64,000 nucleotides of DNA from Xestospongia bergquistia (taxonomy: Eukaryota; Porifera; Demospongiae; Haplosclerida; Petrosiidae). Where the stretch lies: the NCBI GenBank assembly GCA_963965975.1, contig OZ014415.1:67001-131000 (forward strand), given 5' to 3'. The position numbers and the translations under genes were made by a program. The notes below the pieces were generated by a model. The model searched no databases. It saw only the letters and a list, made by a program, of their open reading frames with translations, and was not told the DNA's origin. Shown piece after piece: positions 47,947 through 63,400 of the stretch. The stretch's first letter is position 1. Every line of letters starts with the position of its first letter.

Positions 47947-50089
47947 GGAGCATTACCTGAAATGGAAGTTTATAAAATTGTGATGGCAATAGTCGCAATT
48001 GAGATTTTTCAATATATTCCTGGTTACCATAATCAGGATATATTACTAATAGCTTTTCTGCAGAATCATTCAAGATCTTTGTGCGACACCAAGTAGTACC
48101 ATCTTCCCAACATACTGCATACAATCTATCAGGTTCTATATTAGAGGGTGGAGCTAGGGTGTGGTTTAAAGATGAACATTTCTAGATGTAACTTACAAAT
48201 TTGGTTTTGTCTAAAGTATGTTTCCATATTATCACATAATTCTTGTATTGGTTGTGTTGATAATTCATCTGATAAATGTTGTACATAAAAATGATAAGGT
48301 GATATCATGGATACAACTAAAACGTCAATCCATTTTAACTCTGGAAGTTGTATTGTAGCTAAATTAGTGGGTGGAGTCAACAATAATGATCAATCTAGTT
48401 ACCTGGTAGTGGTAAAATATCGTTCTCTTTATTGTCCTTCTTTAAATATAATATTGGATTTCCATCTGCAATTCTATAATGACACAACTTTATTATTAAT
48501 AGCATCAGGTACTATTGTTAGTAACAAAGATGATGTCATACTTACTCCTCTGATTTAATAAACGGAAATTCCCTGATAGTTGTCAAGAAGTCCTTGGGTT
48601 CACTGTTAAATGTGTCTTGATACATTTTTAAGGCTACACGAGCCCAGAGTCCGTTTTCTTTGCCTTTAAGGATATCTTTTAGCCACACCCCTAAATCAGG
48701 ACACATTGAATCTATACAAAATTGATAATAAGTCACATGAAAGTCACATGACATAACTACCAGATTTAGGTGATGATTGTGAAGACTGTGATGTTGGTGG
48801 CTATTGTAGAGAGTAAATTCCTAATAATTAGGAATATTATTGTCTTACTGATAATTCTGCTACTTCTCTGGAACCTTTAAATGCTATATGATGTCATTAT
48901 GACATCATATACATGTATTATACAGTAATACCTGTTATTTTAAGCGAAGACATAGGGGGTGTGGTCTCTTCTAATCTCTTATAATAAAGTGCTCTCATTG
49001 AATGACAATATTCTCCTTTACTCTTCCAATAACGATATTCTACTGTACCCCAAATCTTTATCCTAATTCCACCTTGAGAAGGTAAGGTTTTAGGATCTGG
49101 ATATTTCTATAAATACAGAAAGGTAAGTATATGATAATATGATCTTACTGATACATCCCATTCTCTGTCTGTAAAGAAAACATTAAGTATTGGATCATTG
49201 AGACGTCGTTTTTCTCTATTGTAGCTATCATATAACAATATACGAAACTCATTGGGATATTGTGTGATTCGGTCATGTGATCCTGGATATCCTGTGACAA
49301 CTACCTAAGATATTAATAGCTCAATATAATAGTGATTCTTTGCATATTTTACTTCTCTCTCTCACACACACACACAAACAATATATTTACTATTTTAAGA
49401 TCATGTTCTTTCCCACTCTCAAGAAGTTTTGATACTGAAGTAAATACAGCTGAGGGTTTGTTATACTCTGGTTTCCATGGGGGAATTCCTGAAATTATAA
49501 GCAATTAAAACAACTTAAACTTATTTGACGTGTACTTGAGTGAGCACTATCAGTAAGAAAACTATCTTTATTTAAGGAGTGTGGTTTATATTCACCACCA
49601 GCTGCCAAAAATCTAAAGACAGATACTAAACAGTTATAATTTAATTACTGACCTTGAATGTGTGGGCAGTTGTGATAACTTGCGTATAGGACGTGTTATA
49701 CGTCGCATGGGACGTCCAGTCAATGATGTCATATGGCGTGATACTGTGATACGAGGACGCGATGAAGCTTTTCGTAACTTTTGTAAGCTTGGTTTTTTCT
49801 GTCTTGAGACTAAACTAGCTACATGTTGAGTTTCTGCATTAGCTACAACAAAAAATGTTGGCTCTCCAGTTGGACCAATGCCTTCTTTGACAACATCAGG
49901 ATTATCTTGTACAAATTGGTCGATATTGGTGTATCCTAACTGTTTTAATGGAAGCTCTGAGCCTATGAGACTCATGTATTCTTTACGAAATAACCTCTTG
50001 AGGACACCACGTGGTGCAGATATCAACACTGAACGTGTGTCACTTTTGAATCGCTTCAGTAACTTATCTTTTTCTTCAGCTGAAGCCAT
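45996..50089 (-). CDS. TDRD7: LOTUS- and Tudor-domain protein, TDRD7-like
   Basis: Germ-granule (nuage) type RNA regulator. The N-terminal exon (50089-49634) encodes a LOTUS/OST-HTH domain (LKRLFRKEYMSLIGSELPLK, GYTNIDQFVQDNPDVV, TGEPTFFVV). Later exons encode Tudor domains with the WxR...DYG pattern: WEDGTTWCRTKIL with VIYPDYGN, EYDNEWYRVQIEAI with IRFIDYGN, and GNWYRGRLLD. The C-terminal block (GGVDWDESTCAHFQELVLEK, FVQNILIKENKAVAK) fits TDRD7 better than TDRD5. The vertebrate protein has three LOTUS domains and only one is clear here. The codon before the ATG region is TTG, so ATG 50089 is the start. A short AAT microsatellite lies in an intron near 47912-47943. Confidence 0.8.
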
Positions 50090-51082
50090 TTTCAATATTG
50101 AGAAGGAGAGTCAGTGCACTAGTGGGCGGAGTTAATGATATTATCATCACGTAGGAGGTTAGTTTTTGTGAGCATGCGTATAACATTTGCGCGGTGCGGC
50201 GTTAGTGACTGCAAAACAGTACAATATATTAAATATATTACCGATGTATTTTAAATTTTAAATGTTTCATAGCTTCAAGATAGTCATTTAAACTACAGTT
50301 TCCTCTTTTGAAACGCTCAAAGAGAGTTTGTATCCTCTTTTTTTTTCTTTAATTTTTCTTCTTGGTGGCAGTGTAGCTCCACTCTCAAAAAAAGCCATCT
50401 TCATTAGCTTCTTCCTTCATCAAGTTCATATATGTTAGGGTGTGGCTTCCCAACTAATCTAGAATGCTACTACAACATTTGACCCTAGTTCTACTAGCCA
50501 CTCTTGCATCTCCAGAAAGTATTTCCTTGCAATCCTTATTTTTGTATAACTGTAGCCTTCACAATGAAGGGCTTTTCCACCTCTATATGTTTCAACAAAT
50601 TTGGCCATACTAACTTATAATTGTAACTGTGCTTGTAATGGAGAGCTTTTATACTTGTGAAGCTATGACCAGACTTTGATATAATTGAAGATAAGTGTGA
50701 TAATTGTTAAGAGAGTATGGCACTATTTACTAATTGTTCAAAGGGAGTTGATCTCATGGGATTGATCAAAAAAGAGTTGGAGTTGATCTCGTGGGAATTG
50801 ATCTCATGGGATGAACCCACCTAAAGTATGACATAAAACTGCTTGTAGGTTTCATGATGTTACTATATGACTTAATGATATCTATTTGTTATTGTCTATC
50901 TTGCAGAGTGTAATTGCTGTGTCATCATTATTTTGCTATATAAATAGAGTTTCTTTGTTCACTTTCTCAGTGTATAACCTTTAGAGTTGTTCAAGTTTGT
51001 ATTATTATTATTATTATTATATATTAGCCACACCCCAATACTACTACATCACTATTATTTTAACCCTTTCATAACTCTAGGT
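50090..51082. other. Spacer between TDRD7-like and ERCC3
   Basis: Apart from the FLYWCH-like relic, this holds GC-richer sequence near 50170-50210 (likely promoter of the TDRD7-like gene), a short frame near 50400-50290 on the minus strand (MAFFESGATLPPRRK) with no family match, and three imperfect copies of GTTGATCTCATGGGA at about 50748-50812. An ATT run lies at 51001-51020. ERCC3 has an acceptor-like CTCTAG just before its ATG, so a 5' UTR intron is likely. Confidence 0.4.
50459..50608 (-). pseudogene. FLYWCH-like 49-codon frame, probable relic
   Basis: ATG at 50608 opens MAKFVETYRGGKALHCEGYS, then YTKIR, ending FLEMQEWLVELGSNVVVAF. The first half resembles the start of FLYWCH zinc fingers (G-GK-L---GY-Y-K-R), a domain linked to MULE-type transposases, but the later Trp/Cys/His ligands are missing. 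It lies alone between TDRD7 and ERCC3. Probably a decayed fragment; low certainty. Confidence 0.3.
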
Positions 51083-55239
<4,157 letters not shown>

Positions 55240-55296
55240 TTTATATTGTATCGTAATTTCTGCATTTTCTATAATCAGCCACACCTTTCAAATTGA

Positions 55297-55315
55297 CCAA
55301 TCAGATTTTACCACG
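55297..55315 (+). promoter_or_regulatory. ER-stress response element of calreticulin
   Basis: CCAAT, nine bases, then CCACG: an exact match to the ERSE consensus bound by NF-Y and ATF6/XBP1 in vertebrates. It lies 127 bp before the calreticulin ATG and is followed directly by a CACGTG E-box (55316-55321 area). Confidence 0.75.
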
Positions 55316-55330
55316 CCACGTGTAGCGCTT

Positions 55331-55340
55331 TGCGCATGCG
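55331..55340. promoter_or_regulatory. NRF1-like palindrome
   Basis: TGCGCATGCG, close to the NRF1 core TGCGCATGCGCA, in a GC-rich patch between the ERSE and the calreticulin ATG. Function inferred only from the motif. Confidence 0.45.
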
Positions 55341-55441
55341 TCTTATTAGACTCGTGGTCAGTTTCATAATCAAGAAAGGCTGCAGTTGGGGGACTGTTCT
55401 GTTTTAGTCTGTAATCGAATTGTTCTGATTGTGTCGCAGCA

Positions 55442-57193
55442 ATGAAAGTTGCTCTGTTAGTTTTTGCGTTGACTATTTCTGTATTTGCAGAGCCTACGAC
55501 TTATTTTAAAGAGACGTTTGAAGATGGAGGCATGTTTAATAATTCATTGTTTTTTGTTAATATGTTTATATAGATGCTTGGAGTGATCGTTGGTTACCAT
55601 CTAAACACAAATCTGATTATGGAGAGTTTAAATTGACAGCAGGCAACTTTTATGGCGATGCTGAAAAGGACAAAGGTTAGTACCCCTATTAATAAAATAT
55701 TAATCAATTCTTATATTACAGGATTACAGACCAGCCAAAATGCAAAATTTTATGCACATTCAGCTAAATTTGACAAGTTTTCCAACAGGGATAAGACTTT
55801 AGTAGTTCAATTTACTGTGAAGCATGAACAGAAAATAGATTGTGGAGGTGGATATGTTAAGGTAGGGTCCATGGGTGTGTCCACTCAACACCTGCTACTG
55901 TATATATAACAACTAGTCATATTGAAACAATATCACTATAGTTCTGATATTAGTTGACTTAATATTTTAATCTACTATTAGCTGTTTCCTAGTACATTAA
56001 ACTCAGCTGATATGCATGGAGACTCTGTATACAACATCATGTTTGGTAAGCTGGATCACATGACTCGTCGTGTGATTATCACATGGTTCATTCAGGTCCT
56101 GATATCTGTGGACCTGGTACTAAGAAAGTTCATGTTATTTTCAACTACAAGGGAAAGAATCTTCTTATTAAGAAGGAAATTCGTTGTAAAGATGACGAAT
56201 TCACTCATCTTTACACATTGATTGTACGATCTGATAATACTTACGAAGTTAAGATTGACAACGAAAAAGCCGAGAGTGGAAACTTGGAAGACGACTGGGA
56301 CTTTCTGCCCCCTAAAACCATCCCTGACCCAGAAGCTAAAAAACCAGAGGATTGGGACGATCGTGCTAAAATTGATGACCCTGAAGATAAGAAACCAGAA
56401 GTATATAAATGATCCATATTAACAATGTACTTCCATTTTTATCTAGGATTGGGATAAACCTGAACATATTCCAGATCCTGATGCCCAAAAACCTGAAGAC
56501 TGGGACGATGATACTGATGGAGAATGGGAGCCTCCTATGATTCCAAACCCTGATTACAAGGTAAAATGGGGGAGTATTGACATTAATGATGTCATTATCT
56601 TCCTAATTATTAGGGTGAATGGAAACCAAAGCAAATTGATAATCCTAATTATAAAGGAGAGTGGGTTCATCCTCAAATACCTAACCCTGAATACCAAGAA
56701 GATAAAGAATTGTATGCCTATGATGATTTTGGTGCTATTGGACTTGATTTGTGGCAGGTTTGTGATATTTAATGATGATATTACTATATTGTGTGGGTGT
56801 GGTCCTTAGGTTAAATCTGGTACCATCTTTGATAACTTCTTGATCACAGATGACGAGGAGTATGCTGTAAAGTTTGGCAAGGAGACGTGGGGTGCAACTA
56901 AGGACCCTGAAAAGAAAATGAAGGAAGCGGTAAGACTCCACCCCCTTTAATAAAGCAAGATTATGATTATCCAATAGCAAGATGAAGAGGAACGTAAAAA
57001 GAGAGAAGCTGAAGAGGAGGAGCAAAAGAAAAAAGAGGCAGAAAAAGAGGTTAATATAACGCTAATTATGATATAATTAATTTGGTAATTACAGGAAGAA
57101 GAGGAAGAGGAAGAAGAGGAGGAGACAAAAGAAGAGGAGGAAGGTGGTGATGACGAGGGTGGAGATAAGGACACAACAAAAGATGAACTTTGA
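55442..57193 (+). CDS. CALR: Calreticulin
   Basis: ER-lumen calcium-binding lectin chaperone. A signal peptide ([16 protein letters not shown]) precedes [13 protein letters not shown]. The globular domain has [34 protein letters not shown] and [13 protein letters not shown]. The P-domain has three IPDPxAxKPEDWDD-type and three GEWxPxxIxNPxY-type repeats. The end of the lectin domain is [19 protein letters not shown]. The acidic tail is Glu-rich and ends KDEL (ER retrieval). The first intron has a GC donor (GCATGT at about 55531) rather than GT; this is the only splice that keeps EDGDAW in frame. The stop is at 57191-57193, 134 bp from the convergent SLC35E1 stop. Confidence 0.96.
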
Positions 57194-57327
57194 GAACAAT
57201 TTTTTAGGGGATAGGTTTTGCTGTTTTGTCCACTTTTGTATAGTTGAATTTAAAATTTTAATTGCCAAATATTATAAGTAATAAAAATTAATATTGCGGA
57301 TGAATCGAAAGTGACTGTGTCACCAAT

Positions 57328-58687
57328 TTAAACAATTTTCATCAATGTAGTATGACCATTATTAACAAATTGTGGTAAAATAGAACTTTTGTCCTTGCTA
57401 CTCAATTTGACCTAAATATAGCATACAGTAATGTTACCATGGTTACCATAATACATCCTAACCTTGTTATATAAAATGACTCCAGAGATGGCAGTAGTCA
57501 TACCACAGACATTATATAATGTAACAGGATTTTTTAACATCAACAAAGACACAGTAATGACCACAATTCTTTTAGTAGCACTAGCCACTGAATAGCTGAC
57601 AGGAGACACAACAGAGAGCATTGAGAAAGCCATAATACTCTGTAGAAAACTGAATAAACCTCCAAGCGGTAGAATTAACAATAACCAGTTAATGTACTGG
57701 ATCTATGGAGAAAATCATACAGTCCAGTCAGTATAGAGTCCATATATACCTTGTCTATGTTAGTAATAATGTTCCATACATCAGTATACATCCAGAATGG
57801 AAATAATATAAGAGTAGAAATTTGAGTTAATACTAACAATAGTCTTAAGTGATGTACTTGAACTTCTCGCATGCTCTATAAGTACAATGGACAAATAGAC
57901 ATAAAGAATAGACACATAGACATATTAAATGGACATACAATCAGATGATGGACTACCTTTTTAGAATATATATTTTGTAGAGAAAAACATAATGTTGAAA
58001 GTGATGCAAAAATCATACCAAGTAAATCAAAATTTAACTCTGTAACAGTTGCCATTAAAACTCCACCCACAATTGGCGTCAGACTCAAATAAACCTTTTA
58101 AAGATAAGAGAGTCTTTACAAGTAACTAACACTTACCTTCCATGAATATGATTCTTTTAAAATAAAGTGTGACAATATAACAGTAAAAAATGGCATCAAG
58201 GCCTGGATAGAATAGTAACATTGGATAACACACTTTAGTTCAGCCTACCTTAACTATTAACAAGAATATTATAATAATTAATTGTGATAATAAAAGGGGT
58301 TGCCTCACTTGTATGAGCATATGATATTGGTACTCTCCAAAGACTAAAATGACTCATAAGTCCTCCTAGCAATTTACCAATAGCTAATGGAATAAGACGT
58401 TTGATATAAAACTTCCGAGAAAAATGAGGAGTGGGCGGAACTCCTAACACATTTAACATTATTCCCAATAAACAATTGAGGATTAAAGTATGTATCATAG
58501 TAAGCTAAACAAAACAATACATTAAATATAAAGTATTGTTATATTATGAGGTTTAGTAACTTACTGTCATTGGATATGGTAAAACTCCTAATATTTGTTT
58601 AGCAGTGACATTATTACCAGTACTACTGGCATACCATAACGTACAAAAAACAATGACCTTCAGAATTAGTCGATAATCATACGCCAT
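57328..58687 (-). CDS. SLC35E1: Solute carrier SLC35E1-like transporter
   Basis: A member of the nucleotide-sugar/triose-phosphate transporter family, probably in the Golgi or ER membrane. ATG at 58687 starts [19 protein letters not shown]. Later blocks are [95 protein letters not shown] and [18 protein letters not shown], in the order of human SLC35E1. About ten hydrophobic helices. Seven or so exons; the last short exon (ending 57328) encodes a basic-polar tail. Substrate unknown in the family. Confidence 0.88.
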
Positions 58688-58879
58688 TTATTTCTGTGGT
58701 TCTATCAGGAAGAAGAAGATATGATATCATATAGCTTACACATATCCAATAAATGTAAGATTACGGAAATATACAGAAACGGTATGAAATTCGTATGGAA
58801 AATAATAACAATAGGAATATTAATCTTAAGTCCGTATACTATGCAAAGTATTGCAGCAAGTTTAAGGTGGAGCTGAAGA
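58688..58879. promoter_or_regulatory. Divergent promoter SLC35E1 / tau-like gene
   Basis: 192 bp between divergent ATGs. It contains TCCGTATACTATG at 58831-58843, the word also found inverted twice in the RCL1/PPR promoter, and TTACGGAAATATACAG near 58760. Likely bidirectional. Confidence 0.45.
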
Positions 58880-59649
58880 ATGGCTACAAACCCCAAGCCA
58901 ACAGAAGGAGGACAGTAAGTCATTAGTTCAGTATATATCCTTTTATAATATATCTAGTATTAGTCATGAGAGCAGATTGAGGATGAGGACAATACCAATG
59001 TTTCCTTTGACAAGGTAATCAGTTATATAAGTTACATACCTAATATATATATATGTATATAACTTATTGGATGTGTAGTTCTAGACGTCCTAAATCAGCT
59101 GGACATTATTCTAATGTCAAATCAAAATTGCCAACTAGAGACAATATTCATCACATACCAGGTGAACATACACTACAAGATGTAAGTATATTAATCATAT
59201 TGTTAATAGGAGGAGGCTCTACAAAGATTACTGCTCATAAGAAAGTTGACTATGCTAGTATTAAACCACGCATAGATAGTAAATCTAACATCCACCACAA
59301 GCCACTAGTATCATCAATTGAACTGTACCAAAATGACATCACCAGATTTAAACATGTTACTGCTAAAGTGGACCATTGTGACCCTTGTCCTTGGACACAT
59401 CATCCTCGCCATACACTGGATGAACTGGTTGAACTAGATGGATTCCTGTTAAATCCTCGATTTGATGGTGTGGTCAAGTCTCATAGTTTCGATTCTATTG
59501 GACAATTGTTGAGTTATTTAGGGAAAGAAGAAGTGGCCCCTACCACTTCCTCATCATCTGATGAGACTGCCCCTGTAATTATTAGTTCATTTAACGAGAG
59601 ACCACTTGTAATTCCTACACTAAATGTATCTGATGCAGACATTCATTAA
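58880..59649 (+). CDS. Short tau/MAP2/MAP4-like microtubule-binding protein
   Basis: ATG at 58880 (MATNPKPTEGGH). After two short exons the protein reads VKSKLPTRDNIHHIPG and then KITAHKKVDYASIKPRIDSK followed by SNIHHKP. These match the tau-family repeat (VxSKxGSxDNIxHxPGGG and KIxxKKxDFSxVxS), so at least two microtubule-binding repeats are present, with a weaker third (VTAKVDHCDPCPWTHHP). The remaining C-terminus is unrecognised. Total length is about 240 residues, far shorter than vertebrate tau, with hardly any projection domain. Between the repeats a 28-nt intron-like stretch (GTAAGT...AATAG, 59181-59208) would break frame if removed, so it is kept as coding, giving an odd hydrophobic insert. 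Confidence 0.75.
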
Positions 59650-60485
59650 ACTAGGATTATATAATATAATAATTACTATTGTTATTGCAGGCAATATGAG
59701 CCCCACCCCCTTATAATGATATTCATATTTAGCCGAAATTCATAGATTGAGGTTTAATTAGAAGCATATTTTGTAAACTAGATATTGATCGGGACAAAGA
59801 GCTAACTTTCGAGCGATCTCTTCTATTGTGATGTACTGCTGATAAACGAGGTAAGATTTAATAACTCCTTCTAATAACTAGATAACTCCTTAATAAGCGT
59901 CTTTTCTATTGTTGTTAATAATAACGATAATAATCTGTTATTGATATTGTCGTGATGTTAGTTGTTAGTTTTTCCATTTTGTTTTTATATATCACTTGTT
60001 ATTGTTTATAAGAAATAACAAACTAACTTTATATTATAATATACAAATATATATTATTTACTAGTGATAATCAATATCATTATGTTATCAATTACTATTA
60101 ATAAAATCTCTTTAACTTAATATTATAATAAAATTGATAATATATATTTAATATGCTAATAATGAGTATGTCATGTAACACTATAGTCCACACTAACATA
60201 CCACACATACTGATAATAGATTTATGCCAATTAACTCTTGTTTGTAAACACACTTGCCATATCAAGTGATATACAACTCCCACTCCTAACAGTGGAATTG
60301 ACTATAATCTCCATTGGCTAACACCTGTTCACTAGCATTGCTACATGACATAATACCATATTTGGTAAAAACATTCATTAATCAAATATCCTATTATAAT
60401 ATAAATTATATTATTGCACTTTAAACAGGTTATTTTGTCTGCTATATTAGTGTCTCTACTTAATGTTGTGTCTTTGTATAGGAAC
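59650..60485 (+). other. 5' flank, non-coding exon and intron of the coiled-coil gene
   Basis: No protein gene. A CCCCACCCCCTTATAATG patch at 59703-59720 may be the core promoter. A non-coding exon seems to end at ATAAACGAG|GTAAG (59850), and an acceptor (TTTGTATAG at 60481) stands 4 bp before the ATG, giving a 631-bp 5' UTR intron. This is long for the window. The intron is AT-rich without recognisable elements. Confidence 0.5.
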
Positions 60486-63400
60486 ATGGAACAAGTTACA
60501 AGATCAAGTCCAGCTCGTACCAGTCGAAGTCGCAGTCCGTCCATCGGTGCACATCCTGCTTCAGAACGGAGTTATCGTCGTAAAATAACAGTCATTGATG
60601 GAGCATTTCAAAGTCAAACTGATTTAGATCGTAGTCAAACTCCTCCTCCTATAATTAAAACCTCTGTTTCTCCTCCTACTCTAGAACCCTATAGTCCAGT
60701 AGATGTACCTCAACATCGAGCAATGACCTCCCCTCCTCTTGGTAATCCTAGATTGTCAGTAGATACCCGCAGTAGCAGAGCATCTAATGGCTGCTATTCT
60801 CTCACACAACTAGACTCTCTGGGACTTCGTCCTACCTCTCCGTCACTAAGTTGGAGAAGCAGTACTAGTTCATTAGCTGATACTGCTGTCTCTTCTCTCA
60901 TTTGTCCTCCTTCCTCAGAAAATAACATTTTACAAGACATTAAAAATCAAATGGTTCAAAGTTTTCGACATGCAAGACACTTACAAAATGAAATCCATCA
61001 AATACCTAAGCTAAAATCTGATGTTAATGATTTAAATAAAGAAAGAGAGAAACTCCTTAATGAATTACTCGAACAACGTGCTTTAGTTTTACAACTCAAA
61101 CAACGTGTTACATTACTTCATGAACAAAACCAACAGTTGGCCAAATTAGCTCAATCAGATTCTGCTGGAAGTGGAAATGCTAAAGTGTTAGCTATTAGGA
61201 ACACTTTAGTAGCCACTTTAGCTCAACTCAAACAAATGGAAGACCAAATTCAAACCATACCATCACTAAAATCACACATTAGAGAACTTGAAGAACAAAA
61301 GAGACATCTTCAAGAACACCAAACAACTGTTGCTATACCATCTGATTTACCTGAAGGTATATCACCTGATCAATACCAAGCTCTTGTAGCAGAGAATGCA
61401 AAGTTAAAAGGTGCTAATGAAAAGTTATTGGATGAGATGAGAGTAGTCAGTAAACATTTAAATGCTGTATCAGAAAGTTGTGAGGGTCTTCAATCTCGTA
61501 TGGAGATATTTCAAAACACACAAGCTATTACTCAGCCTCTTCAAGAACGTATCAAGAAACTGGAGTCTGAGAAGGATGCTCTCTATCAGGAACTTGTTGA
61601 TGCCAAGTATCGTCATCGTGGCTCCATTGATTTGGACACAGCTCATTTAACTAAACAGACAAAATCATTAAAGAAAGCAAACAGCCGTCTCCAAAACAAG
61701 ATTGAACACATGAAAATTGAAGTCCGTCAGCAAAAAGAGCAGCTTGTCTTGAAGTTGTTTGAAATCGAGTCTTTGAATGTCAAAACATCAAAATATGAGA
61801 TTGAGAAACAGGTCCTTGAAATGGAACGCCTACAAGTTCAATCTGATCCTAAATTGTCCCTCTCTCCTCCTGCAGCAGGTGCTATGACAGTAACCTCAGA
61901 GATTGAGGAAGATGTGTCCCCTGATGATCGTGCACTTGTGTTAAAGTTTCAACAACTTGAAGTTCACAGTTACCAAACACAGAATATTCTCAAGACTTTT
62001 ATTTCTGAGAGGCAAGAAATGGAGGCTCGAATTGCTGAGTTAAATGTTCGAGTGAGTCAGTCAGGGATCTCAGAACTCGAAAGAAAGTTGGAAGAATCAG
62101 AAAGTAAGTTAGAACTAGCTCGTGAGAGGATTAAAACTTTAGAAAAAGTGAGAGCTAGTCGATTAGTGAGTCCTGAACAACAAGTGGTTGAAAGTAACGA
62201 AGAATCACTTAAACTCCAGCTCTTAGAAATGGAAAAAGAGTTAAATCGTTTGTCATCAGTAGAGCGCCAGTCTATTAATAATGAGAGTCAACTTCACGAA
62301 CTAGAGAAATTAAAATCTGAGAAACAAAAATTGGGAAGGAAATTCAAGGAAGGTCGTAATCGTTTAAAGTCATTAGCGAGTGAATTACAAAGTTCTGCTG
62401 ATTTGATCAAACGTTATCAATCAAAATGTTATGAAATGGAAGAAGAGATTAAACAAACTAAACTTGAACTAACAACACTTCAAAAGGAACATGCTGATAT
62501 TAAAGCTCAACTTGAAGTCAAAGATGTTGAATTACAATCATCAATGCAAGCAGGTCTGAATGGTGCATCTGCTACCACATCATCAGCAGTGAATGAATTA
62601 CAAGAAAAGTATGAACATCTCTCGTCAGAGTTTTCTCATCTCTCTGAGCAACACCAGGAACAAGGTAGGACACTAACAAACAGTCAGAAAGAGGTCCAAA
62701 ACTTGCAAGAGCAGTTATCGTCAGTGAAATCAAATGAAGAGATGACAAAAAGTCTCAACGTACAACTTGAAAATCGACTCAAGCAACTTGAATCATCTTT
62801 AAATGAAGCTGAGAAGCACAAAGACAGTTTAGACAAAATTTCAAAGTTACTTTCTGACAAGACCAAAACAGTTAATGAGTTGCAAATTCAATATTCAGAG
62901 CTCCAGTCTACACATGATGTATTACAACAAGAAAACAACTCACATCGAGAAAAGATACAAGTTCTTACGTCTCAAGTGACAAGTTTAACTTCAGACAACA
63001 AGTCTTTGAAACAAAAAGTAGATATTCTATCTCATGAAACACCCACCCTCGTACAACAGTCAGCAGAACTGCGAGTTGCTTGTGATGAGGCAGAGAGAAA
63101 ACTTCAGATGTTGCATGCCGAACACGAGATAACAGTGACCCAAGTATCTGGTCTTGAAGATAAGCTGCATCATTCTGAAGCCCTTTGTAAAGAATTGAAG
63201 AGTAAGTTACGATTGTTACAATCAGATCTTGATGAAGCTGAGACAGACTTAGATCAAACAAGAAGCTCTTTCAATGAAGTGAAATCTGAAAATCAACAAC
63301 TCAGGGAAGAAGTGCACTCTTTACATCAAACTTTGTCACATAAAGATAGTGAACTTCACGACATTTCTCAGCAAAGAGATGAAGAGAAACAAAATGTTAA

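Noticed and set aside
48307..48558. Plus-strand 83-codon frame
   Set aside because: Antisense shadow of a Tudor-domain exon of the TDRD7-like gene.
49360..49385. CT/CA microsatellite as a regulatory element
   Set aside because: A short simple repeat in an intron of the TDRD7-like gene, with nothing to support a function.
59181..59208. 28-nt intron in the tau-like gene
   Set aside because: The borders look good (GTAAGT and AATAG), but removal shifts the frame out of the second tau repeat, and 28 nt is shorter than any other intron seen here.
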